Positions 12,101 through 22,007 of a stretch of DNA of 64,000 nucleotides are shown here, piece after piece. This DNA comes from Phoronis australis (Eukaryota; Phoronida; Phoronidae). The position numbers and the translations under genes were made by a program. The DNA lies in assembly GCA_002633005.1 (NCBI GenBank), contig NMRA01000645.1:62001-126000 (forward strand), written 5' to 3'. How positions within the stretch are numbered: position 1 is the first letter of the stretch; the number at the start of each line of letters is the position of its first letter. The notes beneath the pieces were generated by a model. The model saw only the letters and a list, made by a program, of their open reading frames with translations, made no database searches and was not told the DNA's origin.

Positions 12101-14826
12101 GCTGAAAGTGTTCAGACAAAATGGCTCTGAATTCCCTGTCATGGCAACTGGGAGGAGTTCGAATTCATCAGAGTAGCCTTCCCTTAGGACTGAACATTAA
12201 GGAAATGATGAGGCAAGTTAGATAAGATGGCTAAATCATTTTGTAATTAGAATTCTGCCCCATAATTGTTATTACCAATCATTTTTGTTGTTAACAGAAT
12301 TACCAGTTAAGATGTGGAAATGGCATTTTGTCTGATTACTTAGTGTCTCATGTACTGCTAATGTAAGTGATTGCATTAAATACACAGTTCAAGGCTGTTT
12401 GTACGTAATGAGGTTGTCTAGTTACAGCGAGTAACACCAAAGCTGTCTGAGAACCCAGACATGTTTGCATTGCCTGTGGAAATGTAATCAGCACGTCAAT
12501 GTCTTTGGAATGCTGTTAAATGCCATAGTAATTTAAAGTTGATCGAATTTTTAAAAATCAAATAACCAATTGTGTCAGTTTTTTTTGCTGAAAAACATCC
12601 TGAAGGTTATTTTCTCGACATTTAGGTTTGAAGCTTCTGTAAATTAGGCCTAAGTTGTTAACCAATGTTTATGACCAAATAAGATTCAAAATTTTCATGC
12701 ACTGCAGGCCATTTTTTGAACCTGCAGTCTATAATAACTAAACATGTCCTTAAAAAGTTGACCTTTTCAATCTTTGAATGACAAAGATTGGTTTAACAAG
12801 AGAAACATAGGCATTGCAATTGCTGTTCCTTTGTTGAACAATCCCAGTCTTTACAGAGTAGCTTCCTGTGCCATAACACTGGGTTGTGTTGCCTAGTTCA
12901 CAGACCTGTAACTACGAAATAGACTTTGGAGTATTAAAATGCCTAAAAAATCATTTTTGATTAGGGGTGTACCTGATGCCATTAGGCTCTCCCCCATTCA
13001 AATTTCAGATGGCCGCACACAAAAAATTGGTTGGTCGGTACTCAGACACAATGGCCAAACAAATCGCCAATTTTCAGTAAAACAAATGGGTACGAAAAAT
13101 AAACACTAGATGACATTTGAATCCTTCGAGACTTTCAAAGGGAGTCTCTGAGGAAGTCTGGCCATCGTGTTTGATCATCTGCCAATTGGTTTTAGCACCG
13201 GCCATCGTGTTTTTGGGTCCAGCCATCATTTTTTGGGTGAGGCCATTGCATTTGAAGTCTGGACAACACGTTTCATCACTGGCCATTTGGTTTTGCATTC
13301 CTGCCAACTGGTTTTGAAATCTGGGCAAGTGGTTTTGAAGTCTGACCAATTGTTGATTCCCCCGTGACAAAAGTCTTGGCACTGTGGTAAGTGCCTATTG
13401 TAGTCCCAACCAATAAGAAACATTCATAGTTTGGGAAATGAGATGTAGTGCCCAATGTACTGCTTATGAGCCCCACCCGGGACATACCTACAATTAAGGT
13501 CCTCGGACACGTATGTGTCATCTCGTTTAATTTATTACTGATGAATGACTTGACTTATCACTCTTGTTTCTTTAGGATGTATCTCTGTGACTGACTGGTG
13601 CCAAATTATGTCCAAGGCACTCTGTTTGGAGCTACCTTGGCGACACCTGCGTATTAAATTGGCCAAAGTCAACGAAGACGGACTTGTCGTTTACAGCACA
13701 ACATTTGAACACTTTAAACTGAAATACAGAAATGAGTCTGGGACTCCGAGCCTCACAGAAACGTTGTACAGGAACAGAGACAACTTGGGAACGATATTCC
13801 GTGCTATAGATAAGGACAACTCTGGTAAATCTAGACATATTTATTCTCCTCATATTCAAGGAGTGATTTCTCACGAAACTTTTTCTTTCACCTATTATGG
13901 GGCCTTTAGTACATCTTAAAAACACCTTGTTTTGTAACAATATTAGCAGGCTCTGTGGTGTTTCCCTTCAACCACTAGTTTTCAAATGCAATGTATTCCT
14001 AAGGTATGTCGATTCAGCCAATGCCGTTTTCAAGAACTAATTGCTCCCAAGGTCAAGGGCGTTTACTACTAAGTATCAATCTTTTAGGTTATGAAGCTAT
14101 TGTAAACTTCTGTTTGTATTAGGTTAAAACAGAGTGAAGTGTCATTTAAAGTTAAGAAATTGATGCTTCTGTGCATTTGTGGCCTTCGTTTTCAAGCTTT
14201 CAAAGAACAGTAATGATTGTGATATTAATGCGTATTTTTTTGAACAGTAACACAAACTTCATCTAAGGATATGTTCCTAGATCAGATGTAACGGCGTGTT
14301 TGCCGAGAAAATACTGCAGGACATTACACATGCATTGGTGCATTGTGGGATTTTTTGCATAACAGACAGCACCCCCTTGCAGCGTATGAACAGTTGAAGG
14401 TGAGATATCTCCAAATGGTTAGGACTTCTGATGTAGGCATTAATATTCATTCAAAAAAATTGAAAAAATGCAGGAGACGCAAGGTAAGTTTGAGTGTGCA
14501 ACTCTGCAACATTTTCAAAAGACTAAATTTTAAATCATTTCCTTGTAGGTCTCATTTCAATGGAGGAGTTCAGTGATGCATGCCATCTATTGAGCAAGCA
14601 TGTCAAAGCCGATATAACGCAAGAATACATCAGCGACCTCGCTCGCTCTATTGACATTAACAAAGATGGCTTCATAGACTTCAATGAATTCCTCGAAGCA
14701 TTCAGACTGGTTGATGTCGTGCAAAACAGCTTTAATGGAGACGGTGTCATGGATAGACCTCACGGTGTCAGTGATGTGAAAAAGATTTCATTGGCCATGC
14801 CAGAACAGACAGATAATATTGTATAG
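2961..14826 (+). CDS. PPEF: PPEF/rdgC-type serine/threonine phosphatase with EF-hands (3' nine exons, N-terminus missing)
   Basis: Joined exons: 2961-3122, 6013-6179, 7120-7306, 9043-9129, 10356-10541, 11157-11299, 11863-11969, 13576-13824, 14549-14826. All introns are GT-AG and every phase matches, giving 521 residues to a stop. The PPP-family catalytic signatures are complete: GDLHG (visible residues 39-43), GDFVDRG (68-74), GNHE (100-103), HGG (153-155), RGGGCYFG (222-229), RSHE (247-250). Two canonical EF-hand loops follow at 425-436 and 465-476; a degenerate third may precede them near 342-355. The family (human PPEF1/PPEF2, Drosophila rdgC) dephosphorylates Ser/Thr residues under Ca2+ control and is linked to sensory neurons. 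The vertebrate proteins are about 650-750 residues, so roughly 100-150 N-terminal residues, including the IQ motif, are not seen. The 2961 edge is a 3' splice site, not a start codon. A candidate poly(A) signal lies at 15028. Confidence 0.95.
3123..6012 (+). other. PPEF intron with a MITE-like element
   Basis: Intron of 2.9 kb between the GDLHG and GDFVDRG exons. It contains the inverted-repeat element at 3529-4214. The remainder is AT-rich with no coding signal I can support. Confidence 0.7.
3529..4214. mobile_element. MITE-like non-autonomous DNA transposon with long terminal inverted repeats
   Basis: The left end AGGGCTGTTCCAGCAAAATC continues as CTGTATGGGAGGGGG; the right end, read in reverse complement, begins AGGGCTGTTCCAGTAAAATC and continues CGTGTGGGAGGGGG. 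That is about 36 bp of near-identity in inverted orientation, 686 bp from end to end, with further mirrored segments inside (CACCACCCAT on both sides). No transposase frame is visible and no clear target-site duplication was found, so the superfamily is unassigned. Confidence 0.75.
6013..6179 (+). CDS. PPEF: PPEF exon b: GDFVDRG and GNHE motifs
   Basis: Acceptor CTTTCCAG precedes 6013 and the donor GTAGTTG starts at 6180. The 167 nt encode [10 protein letters not shown], then GDFVDRG and [12 protein letters not shown], and end with AG of an Arg codon completed by G at 7120. These are two of the invariant metal- and phosphate-binding motifs of PPP phosphatases. Confidence 0.95.
6180..7119 (+). 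other. PPEF intron, nothing recognised
   Basis: AT-rich intron of 0.94 kb with the acceptor AACTTTCAG at its end. I see no repeat or alternative exon in it. Confidence 0.7.
7120..7306 (+). CDS. PPEF: PPEF exon c: WLP and HGG motifs
   Basis: The 187 nt begin with G, completing Arg110 of the visible protein, and end at phase 0 before GTAGGGTT. They encode [27 protein letters not shown] and LVAHGGVSD, matching the centre of the PPEF catalytic domain. Confidence 0.95.
7307..9042 (+). other. PPEF intron with assembly gap
   Basis: Intron of 1.7 kb including the run of Ns at 8813-8904. The GC-richer stretch at about 8010-8190 gives overlapping open frames on both strands, but they resemble nothing known. 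The flanking exons join in phase without any further exon, though one hidden in the gap cannot be excluded. Confidence 0.6.
8813..8904. other. assembly gap (92 Ns)
   Basis: Unresolved bases within the PPEF intron. The sequence on each side of the gap is CCAAAAACGA / CAAAAACAAT, so the two edges may overlap and the gap length may be nominal. Confidence 0.98.
9043..9129 (+). CDS. PPEF: PPEF exon d: short linker inside the catalytic domain
   Basis: The 87 nt, phase 0 at both ends, run from the acceptor TTTTGTTACAG to the donor GTGAGG. The 29 residues begin [12 protein letters not shown] and end with DYVEWRQ. The position corresponds to the insert between HGG and RGGGCYFG in PPEF proteins, where SLLKPP aligns with the SVLIPP-like element of the human protein. 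The insert is short compared with vertebrate paralogues. Confidence 0.88.
9130..10355 (+). other. PPEF intron with a palindromic MITE
   Basis: Intron of 1.2 kb carrying the inverted-repeat element at 9241-9430. The open frame at 9389-9604 overlaps this element and does not look coding. Nothing else is recognised. Confidence 0.7.
9241..9430. mobile_element. short palindromic MITE, copy 1
   Basis: The left arm (from about 9271) reads ATCACAAAAATTTAAGTCTG then GTCTACATGCCACCTGTTTG; the right arm (to about 9425) is its imperfect reverse complement, AATAGGTGGCATGCAGGCC followed by AGACTTAAAATGTTTGTG. A second, shorter copy lies at 42066-42175 in the PRKX intron. There is no coding capacity. Confidence 0.75.
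10356..10541 (+). CDS. PPEF: PPEF exon e: RGGGCYFG and RSHE motifs
   Basis: The 62 codons, phase 0 at both ends, lie between acceptor TTTGTTTCAG and donor GTAAAT. They encode [21 protein letters not shown] and [14 protein letters not shown]; the last carries the catalytic-site histidine and substrate-binding residues. Strong match to PPEF. Confidence 0.96.
10542..11156 (+). other. PPEF intron, nothing recognised
   Basis: AT-rich intron of 0.6 kb ending with the acceptor TCTGTGTACAG. No repeat or further exon is seen. Confidence 0.7.
11157..11299 (+). CDS. PPEF: PPEF exon f: end of catalytic domain
   Basis: The 143 nt encode [20 protein letters not shown] followed by [14 protein letters not shown], the conserved C-terminal strands of PPP phosphatases. 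The exon ends with AG of an Arg codon, completed by A at 11863. Confidence 0.95.
11300..11862 (+). other. PPEF intron, nothing recognised
   Basis: AT-rich intron of 0.56 kb. It includes overlapping short open frames on both strands without recognisable content. Confidence 0.7.
11863..11969 (+). CDS. PPEF: PPEF exon g: helical linker between catalytic domain and EF-hands
   Basis: This exon is too short to stand out as an open frame. After A (completing Arg) it reads [20 protein letters not shown] and continues to SLDSEDT, ending with G of a Gly codon. It aligns with the human PPEF segment of type RVxxMENSAIKILRERV. The acceptor is AATATTTATCAG and the donor is GTTTGT. Confidence 0.9.
11970..13575 (+). 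other. PPEF intron with a 21-bp minisatellite
   Basis: Intron of 1.6 kb. The open frames on both strands at 13074-13521 are by-products of the minisatellite at 13150-13365, whose period is a multiple of three. The acceptor before 13576 is CTTGTTTCTTTAG. Confidence 0.7.
13150..13365. repeat. degenerate 21-bp minisatellite, about 10 units
   Basis: Units follow the pattern CTGGCCAnnTGGTTTTGAAGT with substitutions: for example CTGGCCATCGTGTTTGATCAT, CTGCCAATTGGTTTTAGCAC and CTGCCAACTGGTTTTGAAATC. Because the unit is seven codons long it keeps open frames on both strands, but it lies between two well-supported exons and shows no splice site of its own. Confidence 0.75.
13576..13824 (+). CDS. PPEF: PPEF exon h: pseudo-EF-hand region and start of EF-hand 1
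   Basis: The 249 nt run from GA (completing Gly) to TCTG before GTAAAT. They encode [11 protein letters not shown] (a degenerate EF-hand-like stretch), LPWRHLR as in PPEF1/2, [20 protein letters not shown], and the first half of the EF loop, DKDNSG. The intron splits the loop at its invariant Gly. Confidence 0.95.
13825..14548 (+). other. last PPEF intron, nothing recognised
   Basis: AT-rich intron of 0.72 kb with an open frame at 14343-14576 that only overlaps the acceptor and is not needed for the protein. The acceptor is TTTCCTTGTAG. Confidence 0.7.
14549..14826 (+). CDS. PPEF: PPEF terminal exon i: EF-hands and stop
   Basis: The exon opens with GT completing the EF-loop Gly, then LISMEEF; a second canonical loop [12 protein letters not shown] follows (D, N, D, G, I, D, E at positions 1, 3, 5, 6, 8, 9, 12). 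A hydrophilic tail ends in EQTDNIV and the stop is TAG at 14824-14826. Both loops keep all calcium ligands, so Ca2+ binding is likely. Confidence 0.96.
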
Positions 14827-15027
14827 TTTGGTAATACAATTACTAGCATGCACGTGAATCAGAACCAAAATTTCAAGTAAGACAGTTAAAGTGTTTACGG
14901 CCATTAGGCACTGAATTAATTATGTATACTGAAACAAGGCAGATTTAAGCACAAATTTGGTTTTAAAAAGTTAACATAAACTCTGCTTCTCTTGCCTGCT
15001 GTGTTGAAGGCAGCAAAATAACTTTCA

Positions 15028-15033
15028 AAATAA
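15028..15033 (+). terminator. candidate poly(A) signal of PPEF
   Basis: AATAAA about 200 nt after the PPEF stop codon. It is the first canonical hexamer I noticed downstream; use of the site is inferred. Confidence 0.4.
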
Positions 15034-18000
15034 ATAATCGAAAGACCTATGTGCAGTAACTTTTAATGATAAATTTTTGGCCAACTTGTTCCGTTTCGTT
15101 GTTTTTATCCAAACTCTTACATTCTGTATTTCTGTAACACTGCCAGAGCTACAGAATTTTCTATCAGGTTGCTTACATTTTCTTCCTGTTGTTATGGTTA
15201 CTTAAAGATATAACTTTCCCCTGCCTGACAACATGTGGTGTTCTGGCCTGGATTTAGCATGTGACATATTGAAATATCTTTTTTTCTGAGGAACTTGCTA
15301 ATTCACTAGGTGGGGCAAGTTAAACAACGACCCCAACTAGAAATTCACACTTTCAGGTCATGTGGGACTTTTAGGTCATGAATGTGCCTATGTTGGTGAA
15401 CAACTATCTGCAGTTGTTAGTCTATTCATATGACCTTTGTTCATTCCATCACCAAGTAAATATCAAGCTGTACATTTTGATCAGTGCTAATGTAATATAT
15501 TGCTTTAAGTAAATGTACAATTAATAAGGATGTGAGATTATTTATGATATAATTGTATCTTTGAGGTCTTCGTAGTGCTTGTGATTACGGAATAAGATGC
15601 CTAAATAGAACACAGTAAAATCTCATGGAATTCAGATAAAAAGTGCCCTTTCTTCTTTTAACAATGTGAATGCTCACATTTTTTTAAAATGTGTGATGGT
15701 AGCTGTCAGGTACAAAACTTGAACATGGAAAATCATGTCATTTGGTGCTACATATGCTCGGTGGAAAAGTGATAATTAAAAGTAAAATTTCACTTGATGT
15801 TATGTACTATTCCCCTGGACTGTTAAAACCAAGAAATTTCCAACATCACGATCTGATCTAGTATCATGTTCCATTAAAATTGACAGACAACAAACAAGCC
15901 TATTGTGTTGGTATACATTGCTGTGGTAGTAAGCGGGTCAGAGCGTACAGTCACACAAAGGAATCAGCAGGTGAAAGATATGTCTAATTTATTTGAAAGT
16001 CAACTGTTTTTCTCCATTCGAGGTTTTTTTGGTGGAATTATTTCATAAAGAACACATCTTTGTCGCGACATCTGTTGAACGTCGTTTGGAAATATTATTT
16101 TTAAGTATCGGTTAGTGTCAGGTCCGCTGTTTACAACATAATTGCTGGATTACGTGACCTTATCAGATGAATGCAGACAATGAGAGAGCAGGATTATGTA
16201 AAAATTGGTTTGCCAACTTTTTCCCCTTGCCATCGTTGTCAAACTGATAACACAGCTGTATCCCGACAAGTCAATCATTGAAATCAGGATGCTCGTCCCA
16301 CAGTGGGAGTGCGTAACACCGCCATATTGTGGCCCAAGCTACTGGATTCTCTACTGATGACATTCAATTTAGTTGCATTTCACTTGGTCTTGCATTAAGC
16401 TATCTTGCTGTGGTCATAAGTTACAATATAAAAACGTGAAAGTTTGACTTAAAGTCATAATACACTTTGTTGAACTGTAGATAAGAGAAAAATATTATTC
16501 ATTATTAAACTGTTACATCAAAGTACACTTCTGAAGTGCGTTTTGTCAAAGGTAGCAAGTCTGGTCTTAAATAAGATGGTCGTAAGGATTATAATTTGTC
16601 CAGATTTGTTAATAGACTCATGAAGGCTGTTAATGTTATGTAGGACCTCGTCAACAGCACTGTATTTAGCCAAATGTTTACAAATCTATTGATTTTAACT
16701 CAACAACAGTATAGATTTTCTGAAACTGAAAAACCTGTAGCAGTTGATTTTTGGTTGATGTAAATGATGATGAAATGTAGATGAAATCTCAAATATCAAA
16801 AATCTTTAAAAATCCACTTTTTTGATAACTCCTCAACAATTCCTGATAGAAAATAATTGTGTTGTTATAATTCAGCGCTTTGATATCGTATAAGTAAGAA
16901 TTATGAGTCTTCACACATGCCATATATTGGTCACATCTCGTGACCTATAGTCAAGTCTGACAGTGTTTTGGACAGCAGTGCACAAAGCATAGCTATGTGA
17001 AAGTTTCATCTCAATCCGATCTCTTATTTATCAGATAAGTCTTATGCCAGTGCCTCATTTTCAGTACTTACTGTTATTAGATATGACCAGACTTTTGAGA
17101 TTTGTTGAAATAGGCCTTGGAAGCCTGCTCACGACGTGACGTGATCACATGCACAATGAAGATGTGTAGTTACGTGTACTTACAAAAATTACTTTGAGCC
17201 CAGTGGTCTGTTTTGTTTACATGTTCATTGTTTGATCGGTTTGTAATTGATCAGTGTTTTTATTCTATGGTTTTATATTGTTAAAGTAACTATTTATTTT
17301 TATATATTTAATTCAAAACAATGCCTTAACATCTCAAGATTTATTGGCAACATGCATTGATTATTTATTTGATTCATTCCATTAAAAACTTCTTTGCAAG
17401 TAGACCTGCCAATACTGTCAAAAATCCCATGAGCTCTGCAAAGTAGCTGGTGATCTTGTTTGCTTTGAGTGAACAGAATTTTGGTTACGGAATGTTGACA
17501 GTTGTTTGATTTATTATTATCATTGTACTTTATTTCACAAAATTTCAACACCGCTGTCCCATTATTATTATTATTATAACTGTTATTTGAGAACCATATA
17601 CGATATAGTGGTTAGTTAAGCAGTGATTACTATCAGTTTTGAGTATTGCATAAGTTTAGACACCCTGGTTTTTCACAATAACAGAAAACTTACAGAATTC
17701 ACTGAATCTGATTTCTTTCATGGAATTTCCATATTTCATAAGTAGATATTGTAATTCTTATGATTCTGGTTTTTAATTGCCAAAAATCAAAAATATAATG
17801 AAATTAACATTTTTAGACACATTGAGCGAAGATCATTTTTCAGCATTCAGCAAGTAATCGGTAAAACTGAGCTGCGGCAAAATTCGGGTGAAGAAGTATG
17901 GCAATTCCTTGAATCATTTTATGTTATTCGTAACTCTGAAACAGTAAAATCAAATTTCTTGATTTGGAAAATGGGGACAAAAACAGATTTTTATGTTTAA

Positions 18001-19396
18001 AAAAACGGAAAGTCAGGGCCTCTCAACAAGGCTTTAAAGTTGTATTGTGTGCTCCTAAGTAAGCTGAGATCGAGCAGATACTGAAAAGTGATGCCCTTTT
18101 AATATATAAACTAAGCTAAGTAATCTTATGAATGTAAATGTGAAAATAAAAAATGGGTGCCCTTAGCAATAGTATGGGTAGCTCTTAAGAACATGTAGCC
18201 CGCATCATACGATGTTGTTCCCCGGCTCCAGCGTCACAGTACTTATTGGACATGGGTTGATTTGCTGCTGATCATTTTTCGCTACAAAATTCATCGAGAC
18301 ATACAGCAACTTCCCACTTAACGTAGGTCTTGTGATACATATTTTAGTAAGTTTGCCTACATTTTCACAGGTGCAGAGTGATTAGCTTGCAAATTCCACT
18401 TTAAGGCCTCTCCTAACTTTTGCTTGTTCCTGTTTTAGTGCTTTTCTATTACGTTCTCAAGTGATTCTGTTGCATTCTTTGCAAAATTATGGTATGCAAA
18501 GCGGAGTTCTGTGTGCCTTTCTCCAGTTTCTTTTTAGAATTTTGTCAAATATTGGAATTGCAGTGCGGTCAATTATGTTGTCACAGTTAAACTCTAGTCT
18601 TACCTGTGTAATTAAAAATAATCGTGCTTCATAAAGTGCAATCAATTCCAGTTACATGTACCTCATTTCTAAAATCATTATATTTAAGCAGTAATTGAGT
18701 CAAATTATTTTAAGTTGTAGCTGCATATTCAGACATGGCAAACTGAACTGATTTCCCTACCTTAAAAAGGTCGTTGTTTGAAGTGAAAAGTACACTTCCG
18801 TAATTGTGCAAATGAAGCTTTAAAATAACTTATTACTATTGTGTTTTGTATTTTGTTGAACACCACTTTGCGCTCAGTGAGTTAGTAGTAATAGAAGCAA
18901 TACTTTTGACTAGACGTTACATGTGTTACATATTGAGCTTTGATAACTTATTGTCAAGTCATGTAATAATAAACTACTGAATTTCTATACGGTGGTTATT
19001 TCTTCATTGTTCATTTCACTTACACAAAATAATGCCCGATAACCTTCATGAAGCCCTAAGCAGACCAGTCTTTGAAAGCTGTGTTTTGGTTCATGTTTTG
19101 AGGCGGAACCCTGTTAGTTATTTGCTTCGACAATTTAGCGTTCTTAATTACGCATGTTAGTTTAGTGGAGGGAATCAAATGCTTCTGAATTATGATTCGC
19201 CATTGCTGACTTGAGTATTTGAGTGTGAAATTTGCATCTTCAACCTTGACCACTGTGTGGGACTTGAAAAAGAAAGCTCTTATAAAACGATATTAAACCC
19301 TGTTTTGACGATTTCAACCAATCCTCGTTGTGTCACCTGCTAGCGCATCATTGGCGTCAATCTTGAATGACAAAAGCCGGAATCAACTAAAAACTC

Positions 19397-19660
19397 ATAC
19401 TCCCTATGTCACAGATTGGGTATTATATTTCTTGCTGAGTGGTCTTTCCCCACAGTTGCCTTGTAATTTGGTAAAAGCATAGATATACTCCCTATGTCAC
19501 AGATTGGGTATTATATTTCTTGCTGAGTGGTCTTTCCCCACAGTTGCCTTGTAATTTGGTAAAAGCATAGATATACTCCCTATGTCACAGATTGGGTATT
19601 ATATTTCTTGCTGAGTAGTCTTTCCCCAAAGTTGCCTTGTAATTTGGTAAAAGCATTGAT
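19397..19660. repeat. three tandem copies of an 88-bp unit
   Basis: The unit starts ATACTCCCTATGTCACAGAT and ends GGTAAAAGCATAGAT. Starts at 19397, 19485 and 19573 give an exact 88-bp period. The first two copies look identical; the third differs by a few bases (GAGTAGTC for GAGTGGTC, CCAAAGTT for CCACAGTT). The high identity points to recent expansion. Confidence 0.9.
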
Positions 19661-20274
19661 CACGCTTGCTCGTTAAGCAGACTTTGAAGAGTTTTCAAAT
19701 TTGCTTTCAAACTTTTGAGGGATGTAGAGGGTTAAAGAGTATTGTTTTGTTTCAGAAAATTAGATAAGTCGCTTTTAATATCTATTAATAGGCAAAAACC
19801 GGGTTTGGTATCCTTTTAAATTAACAACTAAACTTATGGCAAGGTACCCCAAGCCATTTATATTTTCTCCATTTTCAAAGCTGAAACCACATTGGCTGCT
19901 AAGTTCATGTCGAAATAACACACTGAAGCCCACTGTTCTGCTGACAACAGTACATTCAAGTCAAATGTTATCGGACAAAATACTATTTTCTCACCACGAC
20001 AACCAGTTCCATTCACAGCAAACTTTCCTATAAATTCTTAGGGCGGCAAAATTCTAATTACAAAATGGGTTAGCCACCTTACGAACAGGCCTTTTAAATG
20101 CCCTTCATTCTCGGTTATGAGGTAAGGCTACTCTTACAATGCATTTGGCTTCTGCGCAACGACAGGATCTGTGCCATTTTGTGTCAATACTGTTGGCTTG
20201 TACTGTGTTATGACCCAACAGTTGCAATGCTTGTCAAGGTTTTCTTATGCACCGTAAGTTGTAATACTGAGGGC

Positions 20275-20440
20275 AGGAAATGACAGACTGGCGAGACATG
20301 TCTCTGACAATCCTGGATGCACTGTAAGATTACAAACTGTTGGAACAGCACAAACTGGGGAGACATGTCTGACAATCCTGGATGCACTGTACGATTATAA
20401 AGTGTTGGGATAGCACAAACTGTCACTAACAATCCTTAAT
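20275..20440. repeat. tandem repeat of about 65 bp, 2 to 2.5 copies
   Basis: The block AGACATGTCTGACAATCCTG followed by GATGCACTGTA occurs from about 20294 and again from 20361, each followed by a GATTA..AA.TGTTGG..AGCACAAACTG tail. A third partial copy ends with ACTAACAATCC. The first copy has a 2-nt insertion (TCTCTGAC). Confidence 0.75.
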
Positions 20441-21366
20441 TTGCTTCAGATTGCATTGACCTCAACTAACCAACCAGGGCAAATAATCAGCGGACTTTCA
20501 GAAAATTAAAATTTAACTTGTCTTAGTTTTGTAATCACATGTATGGTAATGTCGGTTACATGTACAATAATTAATTTCCATTATTTGTAAAATACTCTCT
20601 AACGCTTCTTTAAATTCAACCCCCACAACCACCAAGTGGACCCTACATCAAGGTTTCACATTATTTATTCAGTCTGTCAACATGGACACTCCTGTCATTG
20701 ACACAGAACTATTACAGCGTATTATACTACAGTTAGCATCACATGAAGCTGATTTCTTAATTCAAGTGAAAGTCTTTGCGCCATATACAGTGCTACGGTA
20801 TATTTTTCAAAATAATGTTTTCACAAGTCATGAATACATCGTCCATACAACACCCCTTCATTTTGCTCAGCTGTAGCCCACGTGTTTAAAAATCTGTAAA
20901 CGGGTAAATGGAAGAGAAGTATGACCCACTAACATGGACAATAGCATCCACATCTCCAGGTACTGCCTCATGAATAACCACGGTATTATTCCATGCCAGC
21001 AAACTTTTAATTTTCAACTCTTCCATTTTACATTCACTCAACTTTAATGCAGCTATAAACACGTGTTGTGTAACAAACTTTTGATTTAGACCACTATAAG
21101 ATTAGTTTCAACTTGCTCCTTTCTCAGACGAGACATGGCATTTGGTCTTCCAGAGTTCCACAGTTCATTATTACTTAAGACCGTGCATAATAAACTGACT
21201 GACACACCGTGACAGGTCAACTTGTAGAGCACTAACAAACTTTCAGTTCTTTCTACGACCAAAAATCACATCAGTTTTGACGGGTAATTACAGCAGGTGC
21301 TAGAAATCAAAAGTTGTATTTTTGTAACAAAAAGTGGGTTTAAAGCCACTTTAAGACAACAAAAAT

Positions 21367-21372
21367 TTTATT
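21367..21372 (-). terminator. candidate poly(A) signal of TIMM8
   Basis: TTTATT on the + strand reads AATAAA on the minus strand, about 360 nt after the TIMM8 stop. A closer variant hexamer (ATTAAA, 21714-21719) is only about 16 nt from the stop and is less likely. Confidence 0.3.
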
Positions 21373-21734
21373 AACATAGGCTACCTCAACTCCATGCGTT
21401 CTTCACAGAATCCACTCCCGTTGTGAAGTTGACCATCAGTGTTACTGGCGTTGAACGAACCAGAGAGGGTGCCTGTATGCTTGCATAGTTCAGGTCTCAC
21501 AGTTCATCAAATAATCGTCGATGGACAAACACTAGATGATGTAGAATAAGCACTTGTCACAATGTCCTGTAACAGCTTGAATGTAAATCACAACCGTCCA
21601 CTCTTACACTTTCAAGTTTTCAATAATTTATCATAATTCTTCACACACAATTCATTGCCTCGCCAGACTCTGTGACTGAAGCCTGCTGATGAGCTGTTAT
21701 TACTAGGTTTTTCTTTAATATTTCACAATTCGTT

Positions 21735-22004
21735 TCAACTGAATTCACTGCCAGCGCTAACTTGTGGCATACTCATACTCTGTGACTGAAGCCTGTTTAC
21801 AATGTAGTTACTCGTATCAATGAACCGCTCAACACAGTTTGCGAGGCAGTTTTCCGTCTTGTAGTCCAACTTGTTGCTAGGGTAACCCATGCACTTGTCC
21901 CAGCATTCATCTGTGATGCTGTGGACAATTTGTTGGAACTTCTGCCTCTGCGTTTCCTGTTGCAAAAACCGTTGAAGGTGGGGGTCATTTGTAGCGCCTT
22001 CCAT
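21735..22004 (-). CDS. TIMM8: TIMM8-type small Tim chaperone of the mitochondrial intermembrane space
   Basis: The 89-residue product, MEGATNDPHLQRFLQQE and onward, ends at TGA (21735-21737). It carries the small-Tim twin CX3C motif: C34-WDK-C38 and C53-LAN-C57, oxidised by the Mia40 pathway in known family members. FQQIVHSITDECWDKC and NCVERFIDTS are diagnostic of TIMM8 (DDP1), which pairs with TIMM13 to escort inner-membrane precursors such as TIMM23. The length equals the family norm (about 90-97 residues). The open frame extends upstream to an ATG at 22083-22085, but the extra 27 residues do not resemble the family and a good 3' splice site (TTGTTCTTTACAG) lies directly before ACAATGG, so I place the start at 22004 and infer a separate 5'-UTR exon. 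Confidence 0.93.
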   Translation of the reverse strand: MEGATNDPHLQRFLQQETQRQKFQQIVHSITDECWDKCMGYPSNKLDYKTENCLANCVERFIDTSNYIVNRLQSQSMSMPQVSAGSEFS

Positions 22005-22007
22005 TGT

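Larger units (their letters stand above)
14827..21734. other. intergenic region between PPEF and TIMM8, with tandem repeats
   Basis: About 6.9 kb, very AT-rich, between the convergent ends of PPEF (+) and TIMM8 (-). A poly(A) signal AATAAA for PPEF lies at 15028-15033. The first part presumably holds the PPEF 3'-UTR. Tandem repeats lie at 19397-19660 and 20275-20440. No open frame here resembles a known protein. Confidence 0.6.

Noticed and set aside
13074-13521. Several overlapping open frames on both strands
   Set aside because: They arise from a 21-bp tandem repeat and have no splice sites or family match.
19056-19253. Minus-strand 65-codon frame near the 88-bp repeat
   Set aside because: Low-complexity composition with no recognisable domain or neighbouring exon.
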